Source of the DNA: Rhododendron vialii
Lineage: Eukaryota > Streptophyta > Magnoliopsida > Ericales > Ericaceae
Length of the DNA stretch: 64,000 bases
Assembly: GCF_030253575.1 (NCBI RefSeq)
Contig: NC_080560.1
Span: forward strand, 38,983,001 to 39,047,000
Direction of reading: 5' to 3'
In this document: positions 36,971-47,800 of the stretch, piece by piece
Numbering within the stretch: position 1 is the first letter of the stretch
How the letters are laid out: each line of letters starts with the position of its first letter
The notes under the pieces: generated by a model
What the model saw: the letters and a program-made list of their open reading frames with translations, nothing else
Databases searched by the model: none
Told to the model about the DNA's origin: nothing
Position numbers and translations under genes: made by a program

Positions 36971-37705
36971 AATGTTTGACATTTTCAACTTCGTCCCTCA
37001 GCTTGTAATTATACCTAATTTAGCCCTCGATTTAGTTAACGGTTAAGGGACACAAAGTAAACGAAAATTAACTTGTGCAGGACCGCAGGGGATAAAAGAG
37101 AAATTGACACAACCTGATTATTATTGTTTTTTACGAACAATATCATTCCATTAATATCAAATAAGAAAGTACATCTATACTTATCCATATTACACATAGC
37201 TATACAAACAATCACAAACAACAAACAACACAATACATCTCAGCAAAAACAAAAACCAAACAAACAAACGACGTGTTACATTGAATTATACGTGCCTCTT
37301 GTTCCTTATTTTTTTCAGGTATCATTGGTTGTGTGATCGGCGTTGAGGGCATGCTTGTGGTGTTCTTTTGAGATTTGTGGGGTGTTTTTATGTATGGGCT
37401 AACATAATTTCGTAAGTTATAGTAGGTACTGTTCTAAATATAACAAATCGAATGGTTTTACTCTCTGTTGTGTTTTAGGTTCATAACGTCTAACGTGTTA
37501 TCAACTAATTGTGAAATTAATTATAAAGAACTTCGTCACAAAGAAATAGTTGATGTGCGGCTAAACTGATCTGGATATTCTGAGTTAACAAAACACAAAT
37601 TAGTCAAAATATCCAACGCTACATTTTTGCTGGTTTTATTTCCAAATTAACCATCAATATTGAGTATTATTTTTTCTCCTTAAGTTACAGCAAGAATTAT
37701 TTTTT

Positions 37706-38062
37706 CCGCCGGCGTCCCTCCGGCCGAAACTAACCATAACCCACTCCTAGAAAGTGGTGATTGAACACGAGAGTCGAACCACCGAGCTCGAGGTCGAACC
37801 GGACGAGACGATTCTGTCCAAGGCACTGGACTCTGGACTTGATGTGCCGCATGACTGTAAGCTTGGGGTGTGCATGACTTGTCCGGCCAAGCTGCTGAGT
37901 GGGTCCGTTGATCAGAGCGAGGGGATGCTGAGTGATGATGTTGTGGAGAGAGGGTATGCTTTGTTGTGCGTGTCGTATCCGAAATCGGATTGTAAGGTTA
38001 GGATTATTCCGGAGGAGGAGCTGTGGTCGTCGTTGCAGTTGGCAACTGCTAATGACCGATGA
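37706..38062 (+). pseudogene. FDC1: 5'-truncated ferredoxin C1 copy
   Basis: The copy starts at the point equivalent to codon 37 of the intact gene at 41758-42216. It has no start codon, transit peptide or promoter, and the codon for Tyr51 of the intact gene is TAG here. Downstream the ferredoxin domain is preserved for about 100 residues, including CKLGVCMTC and the fourth cysteine. It shows one substitution (His for Gln after VVIE), a one-codon insertion near the end and a one-codon C-terminal extension. The damage is concentrated in one 663-bp deletion, so loss of function and duplication are both recent. The MULE begins 25 bp after its stop codon. Confidence 0.9.
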
Positions 38063-38087
38063 GTGAGTTGGGTGAGGTTTTTTTTGT

Positions 38088-40521
38088 GAGAAATGCTATA
38101 CGGACCGATGGTGTGAACCGATCCTCTACCGACCTGAGCTGGCATGGAGGGGCCCACCCCCACTTACTCTCACCCTTCTCGTTTTGGGGTTGGCTGAAAA
38201 GGGCGGGTACAATTTGGGATAAAATTCAAAAAAAAAAAAATGGTTTTGTTCTTAAAACGTTTCTCTCTCTCTCTCTCTTAAAATCTCTTTTTGGGAAATA
38301 CAGAGTACATTTCTCTCCCCAAATGGAATCTGCAACTTCTCTTGCTCACCACCACCACTGACGCCCATCACCGTCGACGCCTTCCCTCAAACTTATCGAC
38401 GCTGGTCCGACGCAACCATCACCGCCTTCCCATCGTCACAGCTAGTGTCTCGCACCACCATCGATGTCCTTCTCCAAACTCACCGACGCAGGTCCAACGC
38501 AACCATCTCCACCGTCACCGCCTTCCTCTGGTCGTAACATGTCTAGGCCATCCCTCTGGCAAGGAAAACCCCAATCAACTTTGTGCTATTTTTTGAAAAT
38601 CCCTAAATTAGGGCTTGTGAAGGTAAAAGGGAGATTTACCGTGTTTGCTTTGAATTTGTAGACATAACAATACTTTGATGAGAATTCTCATTCAAAAAGT
38701 CCTACAAATTCGTGTAGCAAACTTACCCTTCATTCGGATTAAAAAAAAAAAAAACTTACCCTTCATTTAGTAGCATACATTTTTTTTTTCATTTTCTCAA
38801 CGTTTCTTGCCTGTTTTTGGTCTTAACCTTACTAGATTGTGGTTTGTTGTGTGGGTTTTGGAGCTAGAGGGGAATGCGGTGAGGAGGACAATAAGAACCA
38901 GATAGTTCCAAGGCACAATCAGTTGGCTGTGAGGAACGATTGGGATTTCAGGAAGCTGCTGCGGTCGCCAACGATTGCGAATGGTAGGTTTTGCCTAACA
39001 CTCATGCGAAGAAGTCTGGAAAAAGGAAAGGATGAAATGGGATATGATTTGCATGAGTTCTAGCCAGGGTTTTTAGGAGTAGTGATTTACCTTTGTAATG
39101 GAAATAGTTATTGTTGGTTTCTTTTTTTGCTTGTTTTGTTGAATACTTTTTTTTTTCTTTTTCTTCTATAGCTTATTTCGGACAGTTGTTTATGGCCTTT
39201 AGAGCTTGTTATAGAAATAGCTTGATGAATTCTTGTCTCAACAACTTGGTCATATATGGAAAATAAGTTGTTTCAAATGTTAAGAATTACACGATTGAGT
39301 ACAAATTTTGTCTGATTTAAACACAAGGCTTGTGTATCCTGACAATAAGAATCAAAGGAGAAAGAAAATGATTGAAAAGGCTTGAATTTTGTTTGGTTTG
39401 CATAGTGATTGATTACTTGATTTTCACAAATTTCATTGTTCAAATACCATTTGATTTTGGTGAAACACATGGTCTTGTATAAGATAAAGGTGCACGGTGC
39501 ACCCCTCCCCTATGTTACCGGATTAGAATTTGAGTTTTTGACGGCTTGCAGCTTCCATTACACAACAACAGGTTACAAAACAACTCTCCAGAGGAGGAGC
39601 TCCAAAACCAGAGCTCAACACTCAACTCACACTAGTTCTCTTTTACCCTCACTACTCCCTGTATTTGCCACACATACAAGAGTAATACACCAATGAATTT
39701 ATGAGCCAAAGGGGAGCCAATTTGCAACGACTAAATTGGGATAAGGCACACCAGCCAAAGCCCTTTTTCGAACTGGTCTTCTGATTTCTCTGCTCCTAGA
39801 CCACCGAACTTCTAGAAGCCCTCCCAAATCAGGTCCAATTGTGAGCCAACCCTCACAGCTATGTGACTAGAAAATCCTCGTATGCTGTGGGCCACAGACA
39901 TGCAAAGAACTTCAGAAAAGCTTGGTTGGAACTTGCCATACAAGAATAGGAAAACATCAAAAAGATGGACAATGGGATAAACAAAATTACAGAAAAAGGT
40001 TAATGAGATAATCAAATCTCAGTTCTTCGGTGGTGGTCGAGTGAATCTCCGGTGATTGGCGGTTCTTGGTGAGGGTGGGGCCAGGCGTTGGGGACAGTTG
40101 ATTCACTCGGCTATGATGGTTGGTCGGTGAGTGGTGGAAGGCGTCGACGGTGGTGCGAGACACTAGCTGCATGCGACGATGGGAAGGCAGTGATGGTTGC
40201 GCCGGCCCGGCGTCGGTGAGTCAGGGGAAGGCGTCGACGGTGATGGGCATCGGTGTGTTGGTGAAGAAGAGAAGCTGCAGATTCAATTTGGAGAGAAATG
40301 TGTTTCCCAGAGAGGGACAGAGATTTTCAAAACAATGAGAGAGAGAGAGACGTTTTATTAGGACCAAAATCCAAAATTTTTGAATTTCTTCCCAAACTGT
40401 GCCCGCCCTTTTGGGCCAAACCCGAAAAGAGAAGAGGTAGAGTAAGTGGGGGTGGGCCCCTCCATGCCAGCTCAGGTCGGTAGAGCGTCGGTTCACATCA
40501 TCGGTCCTTATAGCATTTCTC
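38088..40521 (+). mobile_element. Pack-MULE carrying a histone H2A fragment
   Basis: Long terminal inverted repeats (about 38088-38485 and 40125-40521) begin GAGAAATGCTATA, continue GACCGATG.TGTGAACCGA, and include CTGAGCTGGCATGGAGGGGC. The 9-bp target duplication TTTTTTTGT is at 38079-38087 and 40522-40530. The related sequence at 42234-42242 shows the same site unoccupied. There is no transposase. The interior contains a captured H2A exon (38855-39063) and about 1 kb of further sequence I cannot trace. Host-gene capture inside long-TIR MULEs is the definition of a Pack-MULE. Insertion must postdate the tandem duplication or have occurred in only one unit. Confidence 0.93.
38855..39063 (+). 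pseudogene. Captured C-terminal exon of a histone H2A gene
   Basis: The reading frame contains NKNQIVPRHNQLAVRNDWDF, then RKLLRSPTIANG, and a Lys-rich tail ending in HEF and a stop. Plant H2A reads [33 protein letters not shown], and ends ASQEF. The match continues upstream in another frame (GAGCTAGAGGGGAATGCGG for ELAGNA), so a frameshift separates the two parts. The H2A residues before ELAGN are absent, consistent with capture of the last exon plus some preceding intron. The many substitutions, including loss of the acidic DEE, rule out a functional histone. Confidence 0.85.
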
Positions 40522-41271
40522 TTTTTTTGTAATGGAATCATGGTTTTGAATTTTTGTGACAAAGATAGTCCATATCTACGTTTCATTTGTGGATGTTGTG
40601 TAAGATTAGATTGTACTTGAAACAAACCAAGCTGATTATTCTTGTTAACTTGTGCAGGACTGCAGGGAATAAAAGAGAAATTGACACAACCTGATTATTA
40701 TTGTTTTTTACGAACAATATCATTCCATTAATATCAAATAAGAAAGTACATCTATACTTGTCCATATATACGACGACTTGTTTTACATTGATTTATATGT
40801 GCCTCTTGTTCCTTATTTTTTTGCAGGTATCGTTGGTTGTGTGATCGGCGTTGAGGGCATGCTTGTGGTGTTCTTTTGAGATTTGTGGGGTGTTTTTACG
40901 TGTGGGCTAACATAATTTCGTAAGTTATTAGTAGGGTATTGTTCTAAATATAACAAATCGAATGGATTTACTCTCCATTGTGTTTCAGGTTCATAACATC
41001 TAACGTGTTATCAACTAATTGTGAAATTAATTATAAATGGCTTCGTCACAAAGAATTAGTTGATGTGCGGCTAAACTGATCTGGATATTCCAAGTTAACA
41101 AAACAACAAATTAGTCAAAATATCCAACGCTACATATTTGCAGGTTTTATTTCCAAATTAACCATCAATGAGTATTATTTTTTCTCCTTAAGTTACAGCA
41201 AGCAAATGCGATGCCATGTGATATCAACATTGCACTTATGCAGCACTCCCATCTGCATGTTTAGGTCTTCT

Positions 41272-41520
41272 TCTCCAGAAATTTTTGAATGCTGAGCGGG
41301 TACTACGTGGCGGTATCAGTTGGCGATTCCAGCCGTCCAAACGTGTTTTGAATGGCCCAAATTTATTCTCACTCTCTTCCCTCACCCGACCACTCTCTCT
41401 CCTCTTTTTCTCTCTTTAAAATTCAAACCGTCCAAAACACGTTTAGACAGCTAGGATCGCCGATGGATACTGCCATGTGGTATCTGCCCGGCACCCAAAA
41501 ACTTCTTTTTCTCGACTTCA
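41272..41520. mobile_element. MULE-type MITE, family M, copy B
   Basis: Left border CCAGAAATTTTTGAATGCTG, right border GCCCGGCACCCAAAAACTTC. The interior carries CCAGCCGTCCAAACGTGTTT and its inverted partner AAACCGTCCAAAACACGTTT around a CT-rich middle. It lies about 240 bp before the ferredoxin C1 start codon, inside the segment missing from the truncated copy. Confidence 0.65.
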
Positions 41521-41757
41521 GGAGTTGTTCTCATTTTGATACACTTGAAAAACAAATGTACAAATACACATGCCCCACAACAAACAGATCCAGCCCATGT
41601 AAAAAAAGCAGCAGCAGCAGCAGATACACTACGGAGTTAGAAGTACGGAGTATTAAACAAGCCCGCCCAAAAACCTTATCCTCTCAAACACCACATATCC
41701 CCTTCCCCCACCCAAAAACACCCTCCCCTCATTCCCCACATTGAACAACCAAAACCA

Positions 41758-42216
41758 ATGGCCTCATCAACCCTTCATTTCACCACATCTCCTCCCTCCA
41801 CCACTCTCACAAAACCCAGAACCCAAACCACCCACCGCCCTCCTCCCCACCTCCGCCTCCGCCCACCGCCGCCGTCCCTCCGGCCGAAACTAACCATAAC
41901 CCACTCCTACAAAGTGGTGATTGAACAAGAGAGTCGAACCACCGAGCTCGAGGTCGAACCGGACGAGACGATTCTGTCCAAGGCACTGGACTCTGGCCTT
42001 GATGTGCCGCATGACTGTAAGCTTGGGGTGTGCATGACTTGTCCGGCCAAGCTGCTGAGTGGGTCCGTTGACCAGAGTGAGGGAATGCTGAGTGATGATG
42101 TTGTGGAGAGAGGGTATGCTTTGTTGTGCGTGTCGTATCCAAAATCGGATTGTAAGGTTAGGATTATTCCGGAGGAGGAGCTGTTGTCGTTGCAGTTGGC
42201 AACTGCTAATGACTGA
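41758..42216 (+). CDS. FDC1: Ferredoxin C1, chloroplastic (152 aa, single exon)
   Basis: FdC1 is a plastid [2Fe-2S] ferredoxin with an extended C-terminus. It accepts electrons from photosystem I but does not serve the usual NADP reductase. Residues 1 to about 50 are a Ser/Thr/Pro/Arg-rich transit peptide. The ferredoxin domain starts near YKVVIEQE (51-58). Cluster ligands are Cys87, Cys92, Cys95 (CKLGVCMTC) and Cys124 (YALLCVSYP). The tail RIIPEEELLSLQLATAND after residue 134 is the FdC1-type extension. The ATG at 41758 is the first in frame giving a transit peptide. The upstream MITE copy B may lie in the promoter. A truncated sister copy precedes it at 37706. Arabidopsis counterpart from memory: At4g14890. 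Confidence 0.95.
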   Translation: MASSTLHFTTSPPSTTLTKPRTQTTHRPPPHLRLRPPPPSLRPKLTITHSYKVVIEQESRTTELEVEPDETILSKALDSGLDVPHDCKLGVCMTCPAKLLSGSVDQSEGMLSDDVVERGYALLCVSYPKSDCKVRIIPEEELLSLQLATAND

Positions 42217-42347
42217 TGAGTGAGTTGGGTGAGGTTTTTTTTGTAATGTAATCATGGTTTTGAATTTTTGTGATAAAGATAGTCCATATCTATGTTTCAT
42301 TTGTGGATGTTTAGTAAGATTAGATTGTACTTGAAACGAACCAAGCT

Positions 42348-43265
42348 ACTATTTGAGATAGACTATATTGATGAGTACTAATCAAACCAAAAGAGGCATT
42401 TTAAAAGCTCGAGAAATTTTCGAGTCAAACTTAAACCTGAGTACAAAAATGTTAGGGTACATAAAAAACGGTTCATGAAACTGTCCAGGAAAGGTCCTTC
42501 AATTAATGTGATCCGTCGCTTGATTAGTATTATAGTATAGCACTTTACAATCTGTGACTTCTCGAAAATTTCTAGAAGTATTGAAAGGTAATTGGTGAGA
42601 ATATTAGTTGTGTTATTCTTACTCTTCTTTCTCATCATACATAAGGAAATCTGGTGTAAGATATAGACAGAGACATTCTAGCCAAAGTTGCCAAAGTAAT
42701 AGACGTAGACATTCTTGCCCAACCATGTAAACCTGTGTCGTACTCTTCTCAAGTGTTTTCTTGATATCTTCTTCATGCTAGCGTATGTGTTTGGTTTGTT
42801 GCACTACAAGATGGGTGTAAATTTGCTGACATGGGAAGTGACATGGGAAGAGAAACAACCTACATCTACAAGAGCTTTCAGAGCTTCCCAGTGGAAACTT
42901 GCATTTTTTCTATAAAGATGGTTGGGTTTGCTTTGGCTTTTAGAGTACTTAAACATCTAATTAGCAAGTAGTTTACCCCCAAAAAATAAACATCTAGGCA
43001 AGTCCAGTGGTTTTGAGCCATTCCAGAAATATGGCTATGATTAGTGACCTTTGGCCAAAAAATGACAATGTTGGTGCAATGGTGCATCGCCATTTGCAAT
43101 ACTATATTTTTAACAATTCTCCTTTATCTCATTTTCAACTAACTTTCATCAACTACCATTTAGTATCCACTATTTTTCATCTACCATTCTCCATCTACCA
43201 TTCAGCATTATCATCCATCATTCTCTGTTCATCTCAATAAATAAAGAGGTCTTCTCTGCAATCAC
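42348..43265. other. No recognisable gene
   Basis: Intergenic. No repeat family was recognised; the ORFs have no domain. Confidence 0.5.
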
Positions 43266-43277
43266 AAATTGGAACAA

Positions 43278-43297
43278 GTCCTTTCGGGGACATCCGA

Positions 43298-43329
<32 letters not shown>

Positions 43330-43355
43330 GGCCCCTGCGCAAGAATGACAAGCAT
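43278..43355 (+). pseudogene. U6 snRNA retropseudogene
   Basis: The sequence opens GTCCTTTCGGGGACATCCG and continues through AACGATACAGAGAAGATTAG and CATGGCCCCTGCGCAAGAAT, the almost invariant U6 body including the ACAGAGA box. It stops at GACAAGCAT, so the last roughly 23 bases of U6 are missing. Perfect 12-bp copies of AAATTGGAACAA flank it (43266-43277 and 43356-43367). There is no upstream sequence element TCCCACATCG and no TATA box at the expected position. These features together indicate a retroposed, 3'-shortened copy, not a working snRNA gene. Confidence 0.88.
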
Positions 43356-43367
43356 AAATTGGAACAA

Positions 43368-44516
43368 AAAAGGCCTTTTTTGGCAATAGCCAAGAGACCA
43401 AATCTAGGTCTGCCAACAAGTGCGCACTCTCTCTCTCTCTAACACTCACACACACACAACACACAGATTTCCCCGGGGACAAGAGGGAGGGAAGGATTTG
43501 GTGGTTGGCTTTGGTGAATGGTGATGTAGCCATTCTTGCTGCAATTTTTGGGTGAAAATTGTGGGACAAATGGGCGGCAGCGGAACCATTTATGGCACAA
43601 GCTTTCTTTTGTTGCGTTAACTGGAAAATCAAGGAAGTGAATAAAGAAAGATGATGGGGTACAAAGTGGTAAAGAAGGAGCTGTATTCTCGGTTACGCGT
43701 CCAGGCGCTGGTGCTTTGGTTTGTAGTTAGCGTGCTGTCAGAGAACCTGATTTCTAGAGTAACTGCTTCGAATCCCAGATAAAATGGCACACCATTGGGG
43801 TAGAATTTTTTGCAATTTTGGTCATTTTGTGAAAATGGCTCAAGCCATTTGGGAACCGTTGGCCTTGCTCTAAACCAGTCAGTTTGGCACTGATTCTGCA
43901 ATATCTCAGATTCTCAACTGCTCAGCCGTTTACCTGTTACTTTTTGACAGCTTTGAATAGACAATTTGGATGGCAAAGACAGGTCCAGAAGCACAATACC
44001 AAATGCTATGTGAAAATGCCAAAAAGTTCTTGAAATCACAGTTAGGCCAGCTTTCTTTTATCCCCATTGCTTGATAATTAACCTTCACATAAACCCCAGT
44101 ACAATGCTGAACCGGAGAACAATATGAATCTTCTGCTCCTATTTCTCCGCATTCCTTGCCGTGGCATGGCATGTGATCATTACCAGATATCAAAACTGAA
44201 GGGTACTGCAATGCATCGTGCTTTCTCAAAACAGGAATACATCTACCAGAACAGTTTCATCAATAGAAGCAACGAAGCACTTCATAAGAAGCAATTAGTA
44301 ATGACGCCAAACCAAATCAAATCCATTGATCCTGATCGAACAACCTACTCAACTCTGTCAGACTTCAAATTTTCAGCACCAAAAAATGTACGTACTAGCA
44401 TTCCATGCACTTCCGGCCACTGGATCACGTGAAATTCTTTACACCTCCCAAGATTCTCACTTGTACGGACAATTTGAGTGGGCCTCTGTCTACCACTATT
44501 CATGATTGCCCTAAAA
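43368..44516. other. Downstream region with no gene
   Basis: No coding region recognised. ORFs on both strands at 43234-43632 and 43930-44432 carry no domain. Confidence 0.45.
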
Positions 44517-44537
44517 CAGATGGCATCTCTCCTTGTT

Positions 44538-44560
44538 TTTTTTGACGAACAAGATCATCC
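44538..44560 (-). mobile_element. Extremely short LINE scrap with long target duplications
   Basis: A 23-bp insert (T-run, then GACGAACAAGATCATCC) is flanked by perfect 21-bp direct repeats at 44517-44537 and 44561-44581 that begin CAGATGGCATCTC. Read on the minus strand the insert is GGATGATCTTGTTCGTC plus A-run. This resembles the LINE-like tail TGATATTGTTCGTAAAAAA present in the ferredoxin duplication. It is best read as a LINE insertion truncated almost to its tail. Confidence 0.7.
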
Positions 44561-44870
44561 CAGATGGCATCTCTCCTTGTTATCTAACAATCATACAACA
44601 AAAGCAGATCTGCTGGTTACACTAATGAAGATTTCTCGATTACTTTCACAACACTAGTACTACAAGTTTGATCAACATCAGAAAGAGGAAACCTGCCATT
44701 GAGTCAATGACAAGTCAAGATGCGGGATAAAGGTCAAGATTAAGGATTAGCACACACATATCGCTACCATTAAGAGGTTAGTGATTACAGACCATCTAGA
44801 AAAGACGTTTGATTTGAGATTAGGGTTACATATCAGAGTCACCATCTTCATCGACCACCAGTCATGTCCA

Positions 44871-47800
44871 TCAGTAGTAAGCGTGCTGATAAGCTGGAGC
44901 AACTCCATTTCCATAACCTCCGTATGGAGAATAGTTCACTTGTGCAACTGGATACGAAACAGCGAAGGTAGGAGGAGCCGATTCTGGTGAGTAAGCATAA
45001 GGGTGGGTTGGAGGACTCCTGCTGCCATACATGACAGGGGATGAAGGATAGGATGGGACCCCCATAGGGTATTGGGTATGTGATGGGGATCTGACGTATG
45101 TGGGAGCAGCCGGGAAAGACGACACATAAGCATTAGTGGAGCGACCTGCTTTTGCGGGTGGCATTGGGCCGCCATTGTTTGCTCGCGTTCTTTTGTTGGC
45201 AGGGGCAGCGGCAGGTCTTTTCTTCTCAACCTTGGTTTTCTCTAACTGTTCAAGGCGTTTCTTGAGGCTTTCGGGAGGGAATTCAGCCTCTAGTTTGTAC
45301 TCTTCAATGCACTTGATCACAGCCCGAAGTGCTGACTGCTCCTTGCGTGAAGCAAGCTGCTGCAAAATAAAGATTTACCATTGTATTAGAGCAAGTATCA
45401 GGTTTAATTGAAGAGAACTTGGCCAGTACATTCAATATCACCATGTTACCAAGCATCAACGTTTTCGCACTACATAACCATTGCCTTTTTAAAATGTACT
45501 ACAGAAAAAAATTTAAGAATCAATTTATAGTTGAAATCGAGAAGCTAATGCAATTTGAGGCAGAAGAAAAACATTTCTTCGTCCGTAAGAAGTGTTAAAT
45601 GCAGAATATACGCAACTAATAATACTTAAAAACCGTTCCTAGCAGTGATAGATGAAGATTTGGTGCTAATCAACGATGCACAAATTGGAGAGAACAAGTT
45701 TTCCCATTGTATTAGAGTGTGAGTATCCTGCTACTAAAAACCAGTAAATAAAAAACAGCAAGCACATTAATGTTTCGTGAAAGGTGACAATTCTATTCCG
45801 CCAGTAGGCATTTATTGCAAGTGCGGGAGAATAAATGCACCTATTGCGAGGAACCCACAAATAGTAAGTTCTCAGCTGATAAGAAGATTTGATGTAGATG
45901 AAATTCCTTCTCCATATGCAAGAAGGGTTTACAATACAATCTACACATAATCAAGTTTTAAAACTGTTTCCGGCTGTTGTAGATGAATATTTGGTGCTGA
46001 TCAACAAAGCACAAATAGAGTGGATAACGTATATAACTTAAAAAGCTTCCTGCACCACCAGGACAGACAGAATCGCAACCAAATTGAATCTCTTGAGGGC
46101 ATATGAAGTAATAAATTTGTAAAACAGAAGTGCCGTGACAACCAAATAACTAAATAAATACCGCAGCTCGACCAGAATTGTTAGGATCCTCCAAAATAGA
46201 ATTTGCTGCTTTCTTTGCATCCTTGAGGAAAGCTTTCAATAGTGGGACAGGAGGGAACTTGTCCTCAAGGCCAACTTCATAAGTAAAATGGACTGCGTCA
46301 ACCTGTTGTCCCCTGCTGATCAATTCTTCAATCATATCTGTACACAAGCATTCAAACCCCATTATAGATGCCCCAGAAATAACATCTAACCATTTCGAGA
46401 CTGCTTCAGTATAACACACAAAACATGTTCTGAGAAAATGAAGATCAACCAAAGTCAACCACAATCACTCCTAATTATGATACATAGAAGCTTTAACTGA
46501 TTAAGGTCAGGGAAAATGCAATGCGAAGAAAATTCACCAAAAAGCAGGTGTTCCCTAAGTAACAAATCATCCACATATGCAAGTATCACATGCCGATTGT
46601 AAAGTAGTTATAATTTAGTTGCGTGACCTCTTGTTAGGTGATCTGTGAGCACCAACATGCCCCAAGGGTTAAGATGATTTAACATCTCTGCTATCAGCTA
46701 ATTTTCATGGTCCAAAACAGGTCCATTCAAACCAGTCAACCTAACTGTGAATTATCTGGCTCATTGCACTCAACCAATGATTGTCCTTCCACTAGTGCCA
46801 TAATTTCACACAATTAAAGTTTTGCCTTGTCATATGATTTGCAAACATCTTATGAACATTGAAATTCAAGTTTGTCATGGTTCCTACTTCCTGGACAACA
46901 GCTAGATAATTGACAGGGGGCATATTATATGGCACACACTCCTTAAAAGGTGGTTACTATACGCCCTAGTTATGAGCTACAGAGGTTGTGGTTATAGCAG
47001 AAGCGGCGTTGGTTATGACTTATGAGTATATTTTCCGTCACATGAGGGATCATCATATGAGAGGATCTTGATTTACTTAATATAGGGATGGGCTACAACG
47101 TAGTTATGTAGCAGAATGATTAAGTCAAATCAAAGTGGGGTCAGCCAGTGGTCAAAATGAATTTGGGCCACGAGTTCGTACAAGGTTTTTGTTCTGTTTG
47201 ATTATGAACCACCAATTTGAGCGATGAGGCTATTGTGCTGCTTAGGTAATATGCAAAGTAGCCTTATGATCCAAAGTAGTGCTGCTTATGAACCAATGCG
47301 GCGCAGAATTGGTGTTCATACAGTGCACCGTTTGTGTACAAATGGCAAGCATCCTAGGAAGTATAGGGTAGCCTTTCCCTTGGAAAAGGCACTCTCCTAT
47401 TGTTCTGGAGGATTGGAGTCTCGTCTTGCTAATCCCAAAGAGAAAGCATGTAGACAGGTGCTGAGGGAGATGGTCGTCAAATGGCGGCCCCCTAGGTTCT
47501 TCACTTTGCGCTTTTGGCCTGGCTGAGACAGAACTCTGAAGGAGTTAATCATGAATGAGTTTTGGCTCTTGGATGGAAGGGCTCCGTGCCGGCATTGGTC
47601 GAAGTGGGGCTCTTACAGCAAACTTGGTGTCATGTGGCAAGGCTTAACCATAAAGGCCTCTAGCCCTCGGCATCTTTAAGAGGCCATCCTCGTAACTTTA
47701 AGATCACCAGTACGTACAAGAGACCCACACCAAGACAAAGTGTGTAGACCAACGGTACTTGAAAATGGAATGCGGCACCATGAGGCAGTGCCTCAGGGAC

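Larger units (their letters stand above)
37068..40633 (+). repeat. Proximal unit of the ferredoxin C1 tandem duplication
   Basis: From TTAACTTGTGCAGGAC at 37068 to AACCAAGCT at 40633 this unit matches 40645-42347 at high identity over its whole length. There are three large exceptions. A 2443-bp MULE with its target copy sits in it. It lacks the counterpart of 41203-41865. It has about 70 extra bp near 37187-37260. The 41203-41865 counterpart is replaced by a short filler (AATTATTTTTTCC) that copies a word found a few dozen bases upstream. Confidence 0.9.
40645..42347 (+). repeat. Distal unit of the ferredoxin C1 tandem duplication
   Basis: This unit runs from TTAACTTGTGCAGGAC to GAACCAAGCT and includes the intact ferredoxin C1 gene with its upstream region. 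It begins about 12 bp after the proximal unit ends. Part of it (about 40685-40750) resembles a LINE 3' tail in minus orientation (TTTTTTACGAACAATATC). Confidence 0.9.

Noticed and set aside
38839-39063. A functional histone H2A gene
   Set aside because: Only the last exon is present, conserved residues are substituted, a frameshift splits it, and it lies between MULE ends.
43278-43355. A working U6 snRNA gene
   Set aside because: The 3' end and the promoter elements are missing and target duplications flank it.
47224-47526. 100-codon ORF in the FRIGIDA-like intron
   Set aside because: No recognisable domain, no splice context linking it to the gene, and it lies on the opposite strand.
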